Shown here: piece after piece, positions 33,690 through 44,830 of the stretch
Position numbering within the stretch: position 1 is the first letter of the stretch
Layout of the letters: every line of letters starts with the position of its first letter
NCBI GenBank assembly: GCA_012845835.1
Contig: JABAKD010000019.1
Location: 12,293,344 to 12,357,343, forward strand
Direction of reading: 5' to 3'
Source: Undaria pinnatifida
Lineage: Eukaryota; Sar; Phaeophyceae; Laminariales; Alariaceae
Length of the DNA stretch: 64,000 nt
Made by a program: the position numbers and the translations under genes
The notes under the pieces: generated by a model
What the model saw: the letters and a program-made list of their open reading frames with translations, nothing else
Database searches by the model: none
Told to the model about the DNA's origin: nothing

Positions 33690-35625
33690 TATTGGACCAC
33701 ATCACCTCGCCTGTTGCATTTGACAATAATACGTATCTCTTTCTTATAATTAGCGATGTCAGGAAAAAATGGTACCTACAAATATTCTCTAAAATATTCT
33801 AGCTTTCGATCGATGTATCATACAACAACAAATTAGGAAGATTTAACACGTTATTTACTACACTTAAACACCGGGTTGCATGCTGCATCTAACATCAAAC
33901 CTTCTAGAATAGTAAACATTACAAGCCAGATGATATAAAGGGATGTCTTATTGCTTCAATCGTCAGGTTTGTCCCCTTTGATAATTTATAGTTTCCGCGC
34001 ACATGTTGAAATGTCCCGCCCCCCGCCCCCCCCCCCCCCCTCCCCTCCCCCTCCACTGACCCCTTTTTCATAACAAACCCCAACCCTTCCCCCCCCCGCC
34101 CCTCCGTCCCCTGATCCCCCCCCCCTTCCGCCTAGTCTGTCCAAACGCCCCACTCACAATCAAAATCAGCCTGAGTAATAAACACCTATACATACGCAGT
34201 TGATATCACGTCATTATCTTTCTGACCATCCATGACGTAGTTTTCAATTATTTTTCCCCCCAACGCCCCCCCACCCTCCAACGCCCCCTCTTTCCCGACC
34301 ACCTACACGATCGCCTAGACCTAGCACCACGTGTATAACAAGCTGCTACATATCTTTGATCTCACAGCCGAAGTGTATTTGAATATTATTTGTGACCTAA
34401 ACCTCCTAAAAAATCCCCCCCCCCCCCCCCTCTTGCTCTCCCTTACTCAAACGCCCCACCAAAAATATCGAAATCCGCCACATTAATAAACGCTTCACGC
34501 ACAGGATATCACCTCAATATCTTTCGAGAGCCATTCATGCCGCTGTGTCCCCCCCCCCCCCCCCCCCCCCCCTCCAACGCCCCCTCTTTCCCGACCACCT
34601 GCACGATCGCCTAGACCTAGCACCACGCGTATAACAAGCTGATACATATCTTTGATCTCACAGCCGAAGTGTATTTGAATATTATTTGTGACCTAAACCT
34701 CCCAAAAAATCTCCCCCCCCTCCCTCTTGCTCTCCCTTACTCAAACGCCCCACCAAATATCGAAATCCGCCACATTAATAAACACTTCACGCACAGGATA
34801 TCACCTCATTATCTTTCGAGAGCAATCCATGCCGCTGTGTCCCCCCCTCCCTCCCCCCCCGCCTCGAACGCCCCCTTCTTCCCCATCACCCGCACCTTCG
34901 CCTAGACCCAGCACCACACGTATAACAAACCCCTCACCTAAAGCCCTTCCCCCCCCCCCCCCCCCCCCCGCCCCCACCCCCCACCCTCCCCCCCCAACCC
35001 ATCCCAACCCCACCCCCTCGAACATTCCACCCTCTCTTTACTCACTGATTGTACGACTTACCCCAGGATATACATGACAAACTGATGTATTATTTCCAAA
35101 ACTGTCACATTTATCCCTTCAAAATAATGTATAGTTTCCAGGCACATATTGAGCTGCCCCCCCCCCCCCGCCCAAACCCCCGCCCAAACCCCCGCCCCCC
35201 CCCGCCCCAACCCCCCCCCCCCCCCCCGCCCCCAATAATATACTGGTGCTAAAACCGTCAAATTTATCCCCTCGAAAGGATTTATAGCTTACATGCACAA
35301 ATTGCCCCTTCCCCCCCCCCCCCTGCCCCCCTCCAAACCCGCTCGATTTTGATCAAAACCAGGCCCCCCTTTCCCTTCACAGCTGTCAGATTTTGTCCCC
35401 CTCAGAAACGGGTTTTATAGTTTCCGCGCACAGACTGACTAAAACCATCCTGTTGACCCTGATAGCTACACTGTAGTTGTAAGGGGAGTCGCCGACCTAT
35501 ATCCTTAATGAGGACACACAACTCGTAATGCGCGCGATCGGAGTATCACACACAGCTTGCAAAGATGAGTTTCGACGAAATCTTCGATCTCACAGCTGGA
35601 GTGTATTTTAATTTTTATAATATTG
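33690..35625 (-). repeat. Flank plus C-tract repeat block, copy 2
   Basis: 33690-33990 is a paralogue of the sequence flanking the pogo-like element at 46970-47045 and 48366-48560. It shows the uninterrupted site (ggTAcctac, TA at 33773-33774). From 33960 the C-tract family follows, with homopolymers up to about 22 C (34549-34572). It closes with the atccttaatgaggac...cacagctggagtg module at 35495-35612. No gene is supported. Confidence 0.75.
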
Positions 35626-35632
35626 GACAGAG

Positions 35633-36640
35633 TGATGCGTGTACGACTAAACTTGCCAACGGCCCTCGTACTGCACTTTGAGCTATCTGCTGTGGTTCTG
35701 GTTGCTACTAGTTGCTGCTGTATGTGCTAGAAGTTTCGCCCTTCGGCTACTGCTGCTGCACCTGATGTTGTGTGTTTGCCAATGTTATCAGTTGGCGTTC
35801 ATGCTCGTCATAGATACTGCTGTTCTCACCCAGTACGTACGGGTTTCCTCGTACCTCGACGGCACGACGACGAGCTCACAACAGAAGGGAGGTGACATGA
35901 AATGGCATGGACAATGGCCACATAGAGGCGAGCACAGCGGGATAGTTCGCTGCGAATCAACCGCACGCGTTCATGCCTACAGCAGAGGCTGCCTGGAGTG
36001 TCAGCGGCCGTGCTAAAACCAAGGCCAAAGGCCGAAGAGACGGCTCTTCTACCTGCTTGAGATGCTGTTATATATAGACTATTGGACAGAGTGATGCGTG
36101 TACGACTAAACTTGCCAACTGCACTCGTACTGTACTTTGAGTTATCTGCTGTGGTTCTGGTTGCTACTAGTTGCTGCAGTATGTGCTAGAAGTTTCGCCC
36201 TTCGGCTACTGCTGCTGCACCTGATGTTGTGTGTTTGCCAATGCCGTCAGTTGGCGTTCATGCTCGTCGTACATACTGCTGTTCTCACCCGGTACGCAAA
36301 ATTCCAAACATTATCACGTACCGTTTGGAAGTGATGCCAATTTTGTAAATCATTCAGGCGTTGCAGCCATTAAGATTCAACAATTTTTCCAAAATTCCTC
36401 CTCGACACTCGCTCGTCTCGCTCGGCGCCCGTCCGCGTTCACGTCGATGTGCGGAACGGACACGGCAGGGCGAGGGGCGTTGGAGCCGCCCCCTGAAAGC
36501 GGAAAGCGGCGCTCGAACCAATCCATATTCGACCGAGAATTCCAGTTCCGCGAATCGCATACTTAGGCCGAGACAAAAAACTCCGGACCAAAGTCCATGA
36601 CACCAAGGAATGGCTCTATATTTAAGGAATGATTTTATAT
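35633..36640. repeat. Dispersed block X/Y, copy 2, with X duplicated
   Basis: X occurs twice in tandem here (35633-36060 and 36087-36290), each starting attggacagagtgatgcg. The second copy is cut short and fused to Y at ggtacgcaaaattcc. The 112-codon frames seen in X are not conserved in the 30.2-kb copy as a single frame. Confidence 0.65.
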
Positions 36641-36655
36641 ATGTTGTTTATATTT

Positions 36656-36741
36656 ATGATCCCTCAGGATTCAACCAACAAAAACCAGGCTTATAAGCGG
36701 ACAGTCTATTTACTAGAAGACCACAAAGTCACATTTATATC
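36656..36741 (-). mobile_element. tRNA-derived SINE, family A
   Basis: Degraded B box (ggattcaaccaac) and A-box side (tctatttactagaagaccac). A pogo-like element is inserted directly beyond it at the TA of atatcTA. Confidence 0.6.
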
Positions 36742-36743
36742 TA

Positions 36744-37243
36744 CAGTAGCGGCTACGGTTTAAGAAAAAATGTTTAAGAGAAAGTACGGGTTCAAGAGAG
36801 GTGAACTGGCTGGCACGGCCAAAATCGATTTTTTTAGAGAGAACTGGTCTTATGTCTAGGATTTTCTCTTAAATCGAGCTGCTGGAAATCACACCACACA
36901 GCCGTCACACCCATCACACACAGCTGCAGACACAATGTTCTGCGCAGCGGGTAGTCGCTGCACAGCTGTCCCCGACCATTCGCCAGGCCCACCGAAGTTT
37001 ACAAATCACCAATGCAGAGGCGTCTGCGGGAAGTACGTCCATGGCACTTGTGATGTGGAGAACACGCTCGGGACCAGCGAGATGCACCGCATTGGCCACA
37101 CCTGTGCTGACCTCCCGCGAGAGTGAGATATGATTTAAGAGAATATTCTCTTATACCGTAGCCAAAACAGTATAACAGAAAGCCGGATTTAAGAAAGCGA
37201 AACAGGGCTGGCACGGACCTCTCTTAAACCGTAGCCGCTATTG
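36744..37243 (+). mobile_element. Pogo-like TA-inserting element with zinc-finger frame (family B)
   Basis: The terminal inverted repeats are CAGTAGCGGCTACGGTTTAA on the left and the complement of CAATAGCGGCTACGGTTTAA on the right. TA lies at 36742-36743 and 37244-37245. Subterminal ggTTTAAGAGA and TTCAAGAGAG motifs recur at both ends. The 500-bp length excludes a transposase. The interior encodes the small zinc-finger frame at 36935-37126. Confidence 0.85.
36935..37126 (+). CDS. Small zinc-finger protein carried by the transposon, 63 aa
   Basis: ATG at 36935 to TGA at 37126. The core HQCRGVCGKYVHGTC gives spacing H-x-C-x3-C-x4-H-x2-C. The same spacing occurs in the 47.3-kb protein (HLCRGECGGRLHGAC). 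After it, 17 residues lead to a last Cys in both proteins, with EMHRI here and EMNRI there. Here the penultimate Cys of the final CxxC is Gly (IGHTC against ICQSC), and the frame ends soon after, so it may be a decayed or shortened version. The fold is probably a cross-brace or PHD-like zinc module (inference). Placement between inverted repeats implies it moves with the element. Confidence 0.5.
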   Translation: MFCAAGSRCTAVPDHSPGPPKFTNHQCRGVCGKYVHGTCDVENTLGTSEMHRIGHTCADLPRE

Positions 37244-37245
37244 TA

Positions 37246-37780
37246 TTTAATACTCCGGAGTACTTCGAAGTAACATTTTTTTACGAGTGTGGGTCACAAT
37301 GCTCTGAACCCAACCTGCCTACTTGCGTCTGAACACAAATTCTAGAACCTTCAGGAACGTTTCGCACGTTCTCCTAGAAAGATCGTCTCTCGGAGCGATG
37401 TCGTTCTCACTCACACTCCGAGCCACAAGGAAGGAAGGGTACAACATCCCGAGGAACCTCAAGACGTCTTCCCAGACGCTTCCTCAGCTCGTTGCCCCTT
37501 ACTTTCGTCCGAGAGGAGTGCGAGAGTGCACCCTCGCACACCTCTCACACTTCCTACTGTCCCCATCTCAACCTGAGATTCTTCTGTCTCTTTACCGAGC
37601 ACGTCTACTCGTCCGGTGATCGTCAACACCGCCCACATTCTGCGGCCGTTGCCTTAGAGGAACGCGTGTACGCACAGCGTTGGAGATTCGCACCTCCCTG
37701 CGGTGTTCTTGAGTACAAACCCTTATTGGCGTTCAGACGGCAGTCTTTTGGATTGAGCCTTTCTCGAGTTCACCTCAGCC
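37246..37780 (+). promoter_or_regulatory. Probable 5' leader of the 37.8-kb frame
   Basis: GC-balanced, pyrimidine-rich sequence with many tct/ctc motifs and no TE terminus leads into the ATG at 37781 (cctcagccATG). It looks like a transcribed leader, either of a host gene or of an LTR-element gag, but no LTR boundary is visible. Confidence 0.3.
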
Positions 37781-38023
37781 ATGTCCGATAGCTACGGAGA
37801 AAACGTCGACAACCGGGATCAACAGCCCGCTACCCCCGCCGACGGGACTGTTGTGGTCACCACCAACGGCGCCGCTGGTGATAACCCCGTGGAGCCCGAT
37901 GGCGACGGCGCCGCCACAACCAGCGACGGCGCTGCTGCCGAGGCTACCGCGGACGGATCTTCCCCCGCGAGCGCCATGGACGTCGACAGCGACAACGCTG
38001 TAGGAGCTTCGGGCTTCCATTAT
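37781..38023 (+). CDS. Acidic, Ala/Gly-rich N terminus truncated by a SINE
   Basis: The frame opens MSDSYGENVDNRDQQ and runs on with Asp/Ala/Gly-rich, strongly GC3-biased codons (ATTSDGAAAEA, MDVDSDNAVGA) to about residue 80. It then enters a tRNA-derived SINE fragment (ccccatgacaccgggattcg, 38028 onward). Such disordered acidic starts occur in nuclear proteins and in some retroelement gags; I cannot choose. The truncation means the product would be abnormal. Confidence 0.35.
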
Positions 38024-38062
38024 TTTTTCCCCATGACACCGGGATTCGAACCAACGAGAAGA
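38018..38062 (-). mobile_element. SINE family A fragment
   Basis: It keeps only the A-rich segment and B-box side (gacaccgggattcgaaccaacg). Confidence 0.6.
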
Positions 38063-38129
38063 CATTGAGGCTTATAGTACATACCGGTACTACACCAGAT
38101 TTGTACATACCATCAGGTACTACGCTGTT

Positions 38130-38290
38130 GGATCACAATGCACGCCCAGCTCAGATCAGTCCGGCTATTTATAGCCCAGCAGCGCAGCGTAGCGCCATGC
38201 GGAGCCGTGCGGAGCCGTGCGGTGCGGTGCCATGCCCTTCGCTGCGGTGCTGTGTCGTGCTGCGCTGTGTGCTTTCTTTCGAAGATAAGA
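38130..38290. repeat. Degenerate pentamer-like GC repeat
   Basis: gcagcgcagcgtagcgcc, gcggagccgtgcgg and similar units; homologous to 7917-8040, including the trailing gctgcgctgtg and gctttctttcg. Confidence 0.65.
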
Positions 38291-38510
38291 GCAGAACCGG
38301 GTATATTGTTGTCGTTGTTCTCACCTTAACTCGCATAATCAAATCCGTGGTCACAGGACAGGCTCCAGTCACTCTGAAGCTGAGGAATACCCTAGAGAAA
38401 AACACAAACAACCCAAGGTGGTACTCGGATATATCACAGCTGACGCAATTCATGCCTCCACCAGAAACATATAAAAGTGAAATCGGGAGTCAGTCTAACG
38501 ATGTGCCAGG

Positions 38511-39348
38511 TTTAAGAGAACTTTTTTAAGAGAAAGTACGGATTTAAGATAGAGGAATTGGCTTGTACCAATCAAAATCGATTCAAGAGAGAATTCCTAT
38601 TGCGTCCGAGATTTTCTCTTAAATCGAACCATTTGGAAACCACGTGGACACACACATCACACACACAGATTGTGTTCAGGCTGACAGGTCGCGAGGGTAG
38701 CGTTAGTTTCTTGGGTTTGTGTTATTTGTAGGGCGAGTGATGTCTTGATAATGTGAAGTTTTTTTTTTCCGTTGACTCGTGTTTTGTCGGGGGTTTAAGT
38801 CGATGGGATGAGGGGTTGAGGGTGTTGTGTTGAGGGTACGGTGGGAGGAAGGGGTGCAGTGTGTAAACGGGTGCGTCTTTCTTGAGTGCCGGTGCATTCG
38901 TAGCCTCGTGTTGTCCTTCTAGAAGAGGTGCGAGCATGAAACACACCTATAAAACAACAAAACGACTGCTGTACCGACTTTGCGTGTCCACGTGCAAAAT
39001 GTGCATCGCATGACACGACGATGATTTATTTTCCAAGCGCAGATCCACCAAAAGCGCACCACGTACTTGGGTCCACGTGCTCGCCAACCAAGAGAATGAG
39101 CGGTGTTTGGAGGTAGCCCGACGTGGTAACGCTTGCTGCGTTACGCGACATTGAATGATACACTCTCTACCACCTCCTACGCCATATAGTTCGGACAAGA
39201 GCGTCTCTCTCTGGCGCGCTTTCGATTTGGCTACGTTATTGGGGAATATTCTCTTAAATCGTAACCGAGGTACGGTATAAGAGAAAGCCGGATTTAAGAG
39301 AGAGAAATTGGCTTGTACCGACCCTCTCTTAAACCGTAGCCGCTACTG
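38511..39348 (+). mobile_element. Pogo-like family B element, left end lost
   Basis: The right terminus TCTTAAACCGTAGCCGCTACTG abuts TA (39349-39350). The left side starts within the repeat at GGTTTAAGAGAA, having lost about 14 terminal bp plus ~65 bp of the flanking LINE. Subterminal blocks match 36744-37243 (gtacgg[a/g]tt[t/c]aaga, attttctcttaaatcga). The interior (38640-39235) differs from family B copy 1, is GT-rich, and contains no recognised domain. Confidence 0.75.
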
Positions 39349-39459
39349 TATACCGCTTGCCACCCAAGAAAGACTACCACGTATGATATACTTCGAAGTA
39401 TATTACACGTATGATAGTATCTATCACTACGCATACGCACGACAGACGCAAGTCAATTG

Positions 39460-39720
39460 GAAACAAAAAAGAACAAATAAGAAGAGGAAGGAAAGGAAAG
39501 AAAAGAAAAGCGAAGAAAGCGAAAAAAAAACGAGCAACGAAAAAAAAAACAAAGAACAAATAAGAAGAGGAAGGAAAGGAAAGAAAAGAAAAGCGAAGAA
39601 AGCGAAAAAAAAAAACGAAGGAAAGGAAAGAAGAAAAGACAAGAGAAGCAAGAAAAGGCAAGACAAGAAGAGGAAGCACAAGGAAAGGAAAAGAGAAAAA
39701 AAACGAAAAAAAATGTCAAA
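39460..39720. repeat. Purine tract (GAAAGG/GAAAAG-rich)
   Basis: Nearly pure purine on the plus strand. A ~62-bp block (from aagaacaaataagaagagg to gcgaagaaagcg) occurs twice, at 39467-39530 and 39551-39615. A shorter relative is at 50150-50330 in the same place in LINE copy 2. Lys/Glu- or Phe/Ser-rich frames here are artefacts. Confidence 0.85.
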
Positions 39721-39877
39721 CTAGCAGACCCTAGAAACTGAATAAAGGTGTCATTGGGCTCATAATAGAGAGTATCAAGTGCATCATCAAATGGCACTGG
39801 GGAGAGAACGCAACATGGCGAAGAAGTCAGGGCAGTCTTACGCTATCTTGTGACGGCCACTGGAAGGCCCACAACTT

Positions 39878-40576
39878 TCAAGACGATGATGGCCAAAGCC
39901 AGACTTCAGTCTCTTGGGCATGACGCCCCCCCTTCCCCCCCCCCCCCCCTTCCCCCTCCCGCCGGCCGCTTAGAGATGCCGACGGTGGATATCGCTGCCG
40001 CAGCCTTTGCGCGTCGCTCTGCGGCTTTGCGCCTCTCCGTTTCATGCAAATTCCGCATGAACAACTCGGCTCCCTCACTAGTCTAAACCATCTGCCAGCC
40101 TTCTGAGCAGCCTTTCGCCACCCTTCGAATTTCATTCCGAAGACCGACACATAATATTATTCTTCAGATGAGCCATCCAGTCTTTCTCTTGCCCGCTTGA
40201 GTAGCCCTTACCCCCAACAAGCTCCCCAACATCACCCTCTGTGGCAGACGCTCCTCCCCCATACGTGCTACAAATCCCGCAAACAATATCCTCCGTTTGC
40301 GCACTATCGCCTTTATGCTCTCGGAAGCTGTCTTGGTAAAGAAGTGTCTCGACCACCTCAGCTTTCAGCAACGGCACCTTCAACCGTAAGCGCACACCCG
40401 CCGTGGGCGATCATAGATTTCCATCTTGTACCGTTGGAAGCACTCCCAGGCCCTCTGAAGACGCCGCGATATTTCCATGCTGAGGTCTCTGTCAACGGTG
40501 ATAGATCCGCCCAAGTACACAAACGCGATATTGTTTGTTTGTATATCTGGTCGGCTGCATTGATTGTGAAGGACAC
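39878..40576 (-). pseudogene. LINE reverse transcriptase C-terminal remnant
   Basis: Fragments match the 50.5-51.7 kb frame: VSFTINAADQIYKQT (40576 downward), LRLKVPLLKAEVVETLLY (40390-40335), GELVGGKGYSSGQEKDWMAH (40240-40170) and MSVFGMKFEGWRKAAQKAGRW (40150-40090). Relative to that copy, about 110-150 nt after ETLLY are missing. Several frameshifts separate the pieces. The catalytic YADD region is absent. Confidence 0.75.
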
Positions 40577-40589
40577 CTTCCGTATAGTT

Positions 40590-40912
40590 TACACGTGTTG
40601 TTGTGTACTACTTTTTTCTTCTTCTTTTTCTACATGTATTTGATCTTTCACGGGCTCCTGTTTTCCCCCCCCGCAAATTACCCTCGTACTGCCGATCAGA
40701 ACGTAACACCGGTAACAAAAAACACACAGCACAGCTGAGCACAACAGGGGAATTTGCTCTGCACAAGAAGCTCTTGGCATTACCAAATCGCTGTTCGCCC
40801 TAATTATGGGCCTCTTCTTCCTGCCCCCTTTACATGTTTTTAGTTGCATTCTTCCTTGCCTTGCGCGAGCGTACGGGGCGACGTCAGCTGCCCGCGTAGC
40901 GGAGCCCTTGTA
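40590..40912 (+). repeat. Dispersed repeat P, copy without array expansion
   Basis: The counterpart of 8140-8653. cacacagcacagctgagc (40723-40740) stands where the 8.2-kb copy has about 55 ACAGC units. It ends GCGGAGCCCTTGTA (40899-40912), preceded by an imperfect hairpin (TACGGGGC with GCCCGCGTA). Confidence 0.7.
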
Positions 40913-41090
40913 TATTTGAACGAGTGGAAAAACCTGCACGTTGCATACAACAACACACTGGACAACAGCAATAATAGCAGCGCCAGCACACACACTCACC
41001 CGAAGGCCTACCTGCGGCGTTGTGGGGAACACTCCTCCAGCGGCAGCACAATATACTTAGGGCGCGTGGGAAGAGCGAACAAGGGCTCAC

Positions 41091-41880
41091 ATGGCTTCAC
41101 AGCAGCAGCCGCAGCCTGCGGCGGCGGCCGCGGGGTCCCGGCGGGTCGATTGGGATGACCTTTGCAACTCGCAAGATGTCGAATTGAAGGTGCCGGTGTC
41201 TCTGTTCATTTTGTGCAAGACGGTCGTCGAGGATGATCAAGGGGCTCTCTTCCTCAACGGGACGCTCGTCCAGAGGATTTTGGTTGATAACGTCCCAGTT
41301 AACGGCACGTCGCCAAGATATACTATGCTGCCACCTTCTCCTACGCGGACAGCTACGCCGTCTGTCTCCGGTCCAGCAGAAGCCCGAGACAACCTCTCTG
41401 CAGAAGATCACCAGATGAGGCTGGAAGCGCTGTTGTTCCCAATTAAAATCAAAGGGCCGATGCCAAGCGACCCACCGAAAGGTCGAAGAATAGACCTGGT
41501 CGACCTCCCTGCTGAAGCAACAACGGGAGCGCAACATCAAGTTGGAGATGGAGCACTCAGAGGAAAACAACACGCTGGTGGTGGGGCATCAGGTCCGCAA
41601 CAAGCTGGTGGTGGGACATCGGGACCAGAAATCGGCAGTGTAACATCAGGTGCACAGCTTTTTGCTAGCGGATCACCGGTTGCACGAACCGAGGCACAAC
41701 CCAAATTTTGCGGAGCATCATCGGTTGCACCTTCTAGCGGATCGTCACAAGCTGGTGGAGCAGCACAGCGAGGAAGTGGCGCAACATCTGGGGGAACACA
41801 AATCGAGAAAAAAACCAAGTTGTGCACGCAAACGCTGGACCTTGTGTTTGCCCCGCTTGACATTCACCAGCACTGGCACA
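41091..41880 (+). pseudogene. Broken gene for a coiled-coil protein, spliced
   Basis: ATG at 41091 opens a Gln/Ala-rich start (MASQQQPQPAAAAAG), a plausible domain (WDDLCNSQDVELKVPVSLF, LFLNGTLVQRILVDNV) and a linker to about 41505. From there the +1 frame reads as a coiled coil: KQQRERNIKLEMEHSEEN, then LVVGHQVRNK and HKLVEQHSEEVAQHLGEHK. It has a single TAA at about 41641 where Glu would fit the pattern. The original annotated frame instead becomes Gly/Ser-rich there, typical of a shifted frame. A strong donor (CACAG then GTGAGC) at 41880 ends both. I infer one frameshift and one nonsense mutation in a once-spliced gene. The family is unknown; it could be a TE-associated protein since repeat P lies just upstream. 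Confidence 0.45.
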
Positions 41881-42385
41881 GGTGAGCGAGACGTCCTTAA
41901 AATATTTTTTATATAATGGTATCGCTGCCCTAAAAAACGCCTTGGCGGTCCGCTCGCTCGGCCGTCCCGCTGCTCAAACATACTTTGGCGGTCCCGTCAC
42001 GCGGCGGCACCCTAACGGTGGCGTATCGGGTTATCCTCGAACCTGGTATAGGTCAGTTTCGTGAGTTCGAGCCCCCCCGAGTGCATACTCGTATAAATTC
42101 GTTGGGACTTTTCTTGTGCACAAATTGACTTGCGGAAAGCGCGAGAGCATGAGTTAGCATTACTCGATGAAAAATCGACGAGCAGTGGGATTGCCGAACC
42201 CTATGCGCGATAAAAATTGAAGGCAAGAACCGGGGAGGAGAAGGGATGACACCTGTGACCACGGCTTGTCCAGAAGCTGGAAAGTGAAAGTGTGCAAAAA
42301 AAAAAAAAAAAAAAGTGGGCACCAGGCACACGTATTTCTCTCCTCCTTACCTCTCTCCTCCTTACCTCTCGTCATAATAGGCTAC
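41881..42385. other. Intron-like or unassigned sequence with a tRNA-like B box
   Basis: Following the donor at 41880. gtgaGTTCGAGCCCCCCC at 42060-42076 resembles a B box, with ggtataggtcagtttc upstream. No exon continuation recognised. A poly(A) of about 18 lies at 42296-42313. Confidence 0.4.
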
Positions 42386-42386
42386 G

Positions 42387-43335
<949 letters not shown>

Positions 43336-43480
43336 ACCGTTGTTGTTCTTTTACATTAACTCGCACAATCAAGTCCGTGGTCACAGGACAGGCTCCAGTC
43401 ACGCTGGAGTTGAGGAATACCCTAGGGAAAAACACAAACAACCCAATGTGGTACACGCATATATCAACCACTGTACACCA
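43336..43480 (-). mobile_element. LINE 3' end fragment
   Basis: gttgttgttcttttacattaactcgc, then agtccgtggtcacaggacagg, up to acacaaacaaccc. It matches 29530-29640, 32930-33040 and 38308-38415, and is truncated after about 130 bp. Confidence 0.75.
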
Positions 43481-43481
43481 A

Positions 43482-43715
43482 TATATATTCGAAAACACGA
43501 TTCTGATACAATACGATAATGAAGTCTAGAACATCATACAAAAAGTACGTGTAGAAAAAACCACGTGGTTGCAAAACAAACAAAACAAAATAATATGTAT
43601 CCGAAAACACCACCCTGATACAATACGATAACGAAACCTAGAACATCAACCAAAACGTACACGTGTAGCAAAAACTACGTGGTTACAAAATAACATGTAT
43701 TCGAAAATACCGCTC
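43482..43715. repeat. Tandem duplication, ~115-bp unit, two copies
   Basis: Shared landmarks: tattcgaaaacac, tgatacaatacgataa, ctagaacatca, gtacgtgtag and ccacgtggttgcaaaa. A third partial start (tattcgaaaatacc) follows at 43697. Confidence 0.8.
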
Positions 43716-43814
43716 CGAAATTTTACAGGAAAGCGTTGGTATATATAGGTAGTCTGCTTATTGAGTATCCCGCCATGTGGGTGGGTGACATGTGATGAGT
43801 TGTGGGAGGTTTGG

Positions 43815-44015
43815 GGATGTTTCGGCGACTCCACTTGCAACTACAGTGTAGCTATCCGGGTCAACAGGGTGACGTTAGTCAGTCTGTGGACGGAAACTAT
43901 GAAATTCGTGGAAGGTAATGCATCAGTTTATCAAGTGAAGTCTGTAAGTCCATTATCTGGTGAGGGAAGGGTGGGGGGGGGGGGGGGGGCGGGGGCCGGG
44001 GGAAGGGGGTGAATT
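43815..44015 (+). repeat. G-tract repeat fragment
   Basis: ggcgactccacttgcaac, gggtgacgttagtcagtctg, cggaaactatgaaa and a run of about 18 G at 43972-43988. A truncated member of the 6.2/58.2 kb family. Confidence 0.7.
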
Positions 44016-44019
44016 GCAG

Positions 44020-44830
44020 CAGCGGGATCTCCAGCACGTGGAAGTGTTCAATCCTCTGGCGGATTTCGATGTGGGTCGTTTGAAGGAAAGTGCGAGATGC
44101 ATTCAGGCGTGATTTGGACTCAGTAACGTTCGTTGTTCCCGTGGACATACCATGTTTTGGCAGGGTTTTTTGGCGTTGTTTATTTCCTGAAATATTTCGG
44201 TTCTAGGTAGTGTGTTTGATATGTACGTCATGAATGTATGTTTTGCGTTGGTATAGTTGAGAAACTTGGTTATAATTGACATTCCTCAATCGACGTCGTC
44301 GAGAAGACACATTAATCCATACATAACAATGTTGTTTTTGAAAACGTTTTTGTAATCCTCAGATGTTTAATAAAGACGTTGTAACCTACGAACGTAGGTT
44401 GAACACTTCCATGCTTATATACACCCTTAACCCACAAATACCCAGTACTCGACATGCACAGTCCATACTCACTTCCACACTCATATGTACCCGTTTCCCA
44501 ACCCACACACATCCAAATGTAGACGCCTCTTCCGAATAACTCGAATCAACATGTCCGCACACATTGTTTATTCAGGTACGACGTTGCATTACGCTCTCAG
44601 ACTCTAATGTCTACGGCTATGCTTACGTGACTACGTTTCCACTTATCCACGAAAATACCCCCCCCCCCCCCCCCCCCTTTTCCTTTTTCATAACTCTTAT
44701 ATCGATCTATTCCCCTAAAACGTGGTTGTTCATTCCTCTATGACACTTTGTACAAATACACGTTCGAGGGACAGGCGAAGTGGCCGTTCCCATAAATCAT
44801 GTATAACTTCTGCAATTTAATCGCTCATTC
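44020..44830. other. Region 3' of the Penelope-like pseudogene
   Basis: On the minus strand just beyond the stop at 44831 there is a short zinc-type piece (CICTKCHRGMNNHV, about 44765-44720), possibly the decayed C terminus of the element. A C homopolymer lies at 44660-44677. I see no GIY-YIG endonuclease motif. Confidence 0.35.

Larger units (their letters stand above)
38300..40580 (-). mobile_element. LINE copy 1, 5' truncated, interrupted by a pogo-like element
   Basis: Reading on the minus strand: RT C-terminal coding remnants (40580-39878), a pyrimidine-rich tract (39720-39460), a 3' untranslated region (39440-39349, continuing at 38510-38330), then an (AAC)n-type tail seen as gttgtcgttgtt at 38308-38320. 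The element at 38511-39348 splits the untranslated region. The same order (coding end, pyrimidine tract, untranslated region) appears in the 49.9-51.7 kb copy, and the untranslated region alone at 29.5, 32.9 and 43.3 kb. Confidence 0.7.

Noticed and set aside
39308..39797. Lys/Glu-rich (plus) or Phe/Ser-rich (minus) frames
   Set aside because: They come from the purine tract in the LINE 3' region; the opposite strands are mirror low-complexity artefacts.
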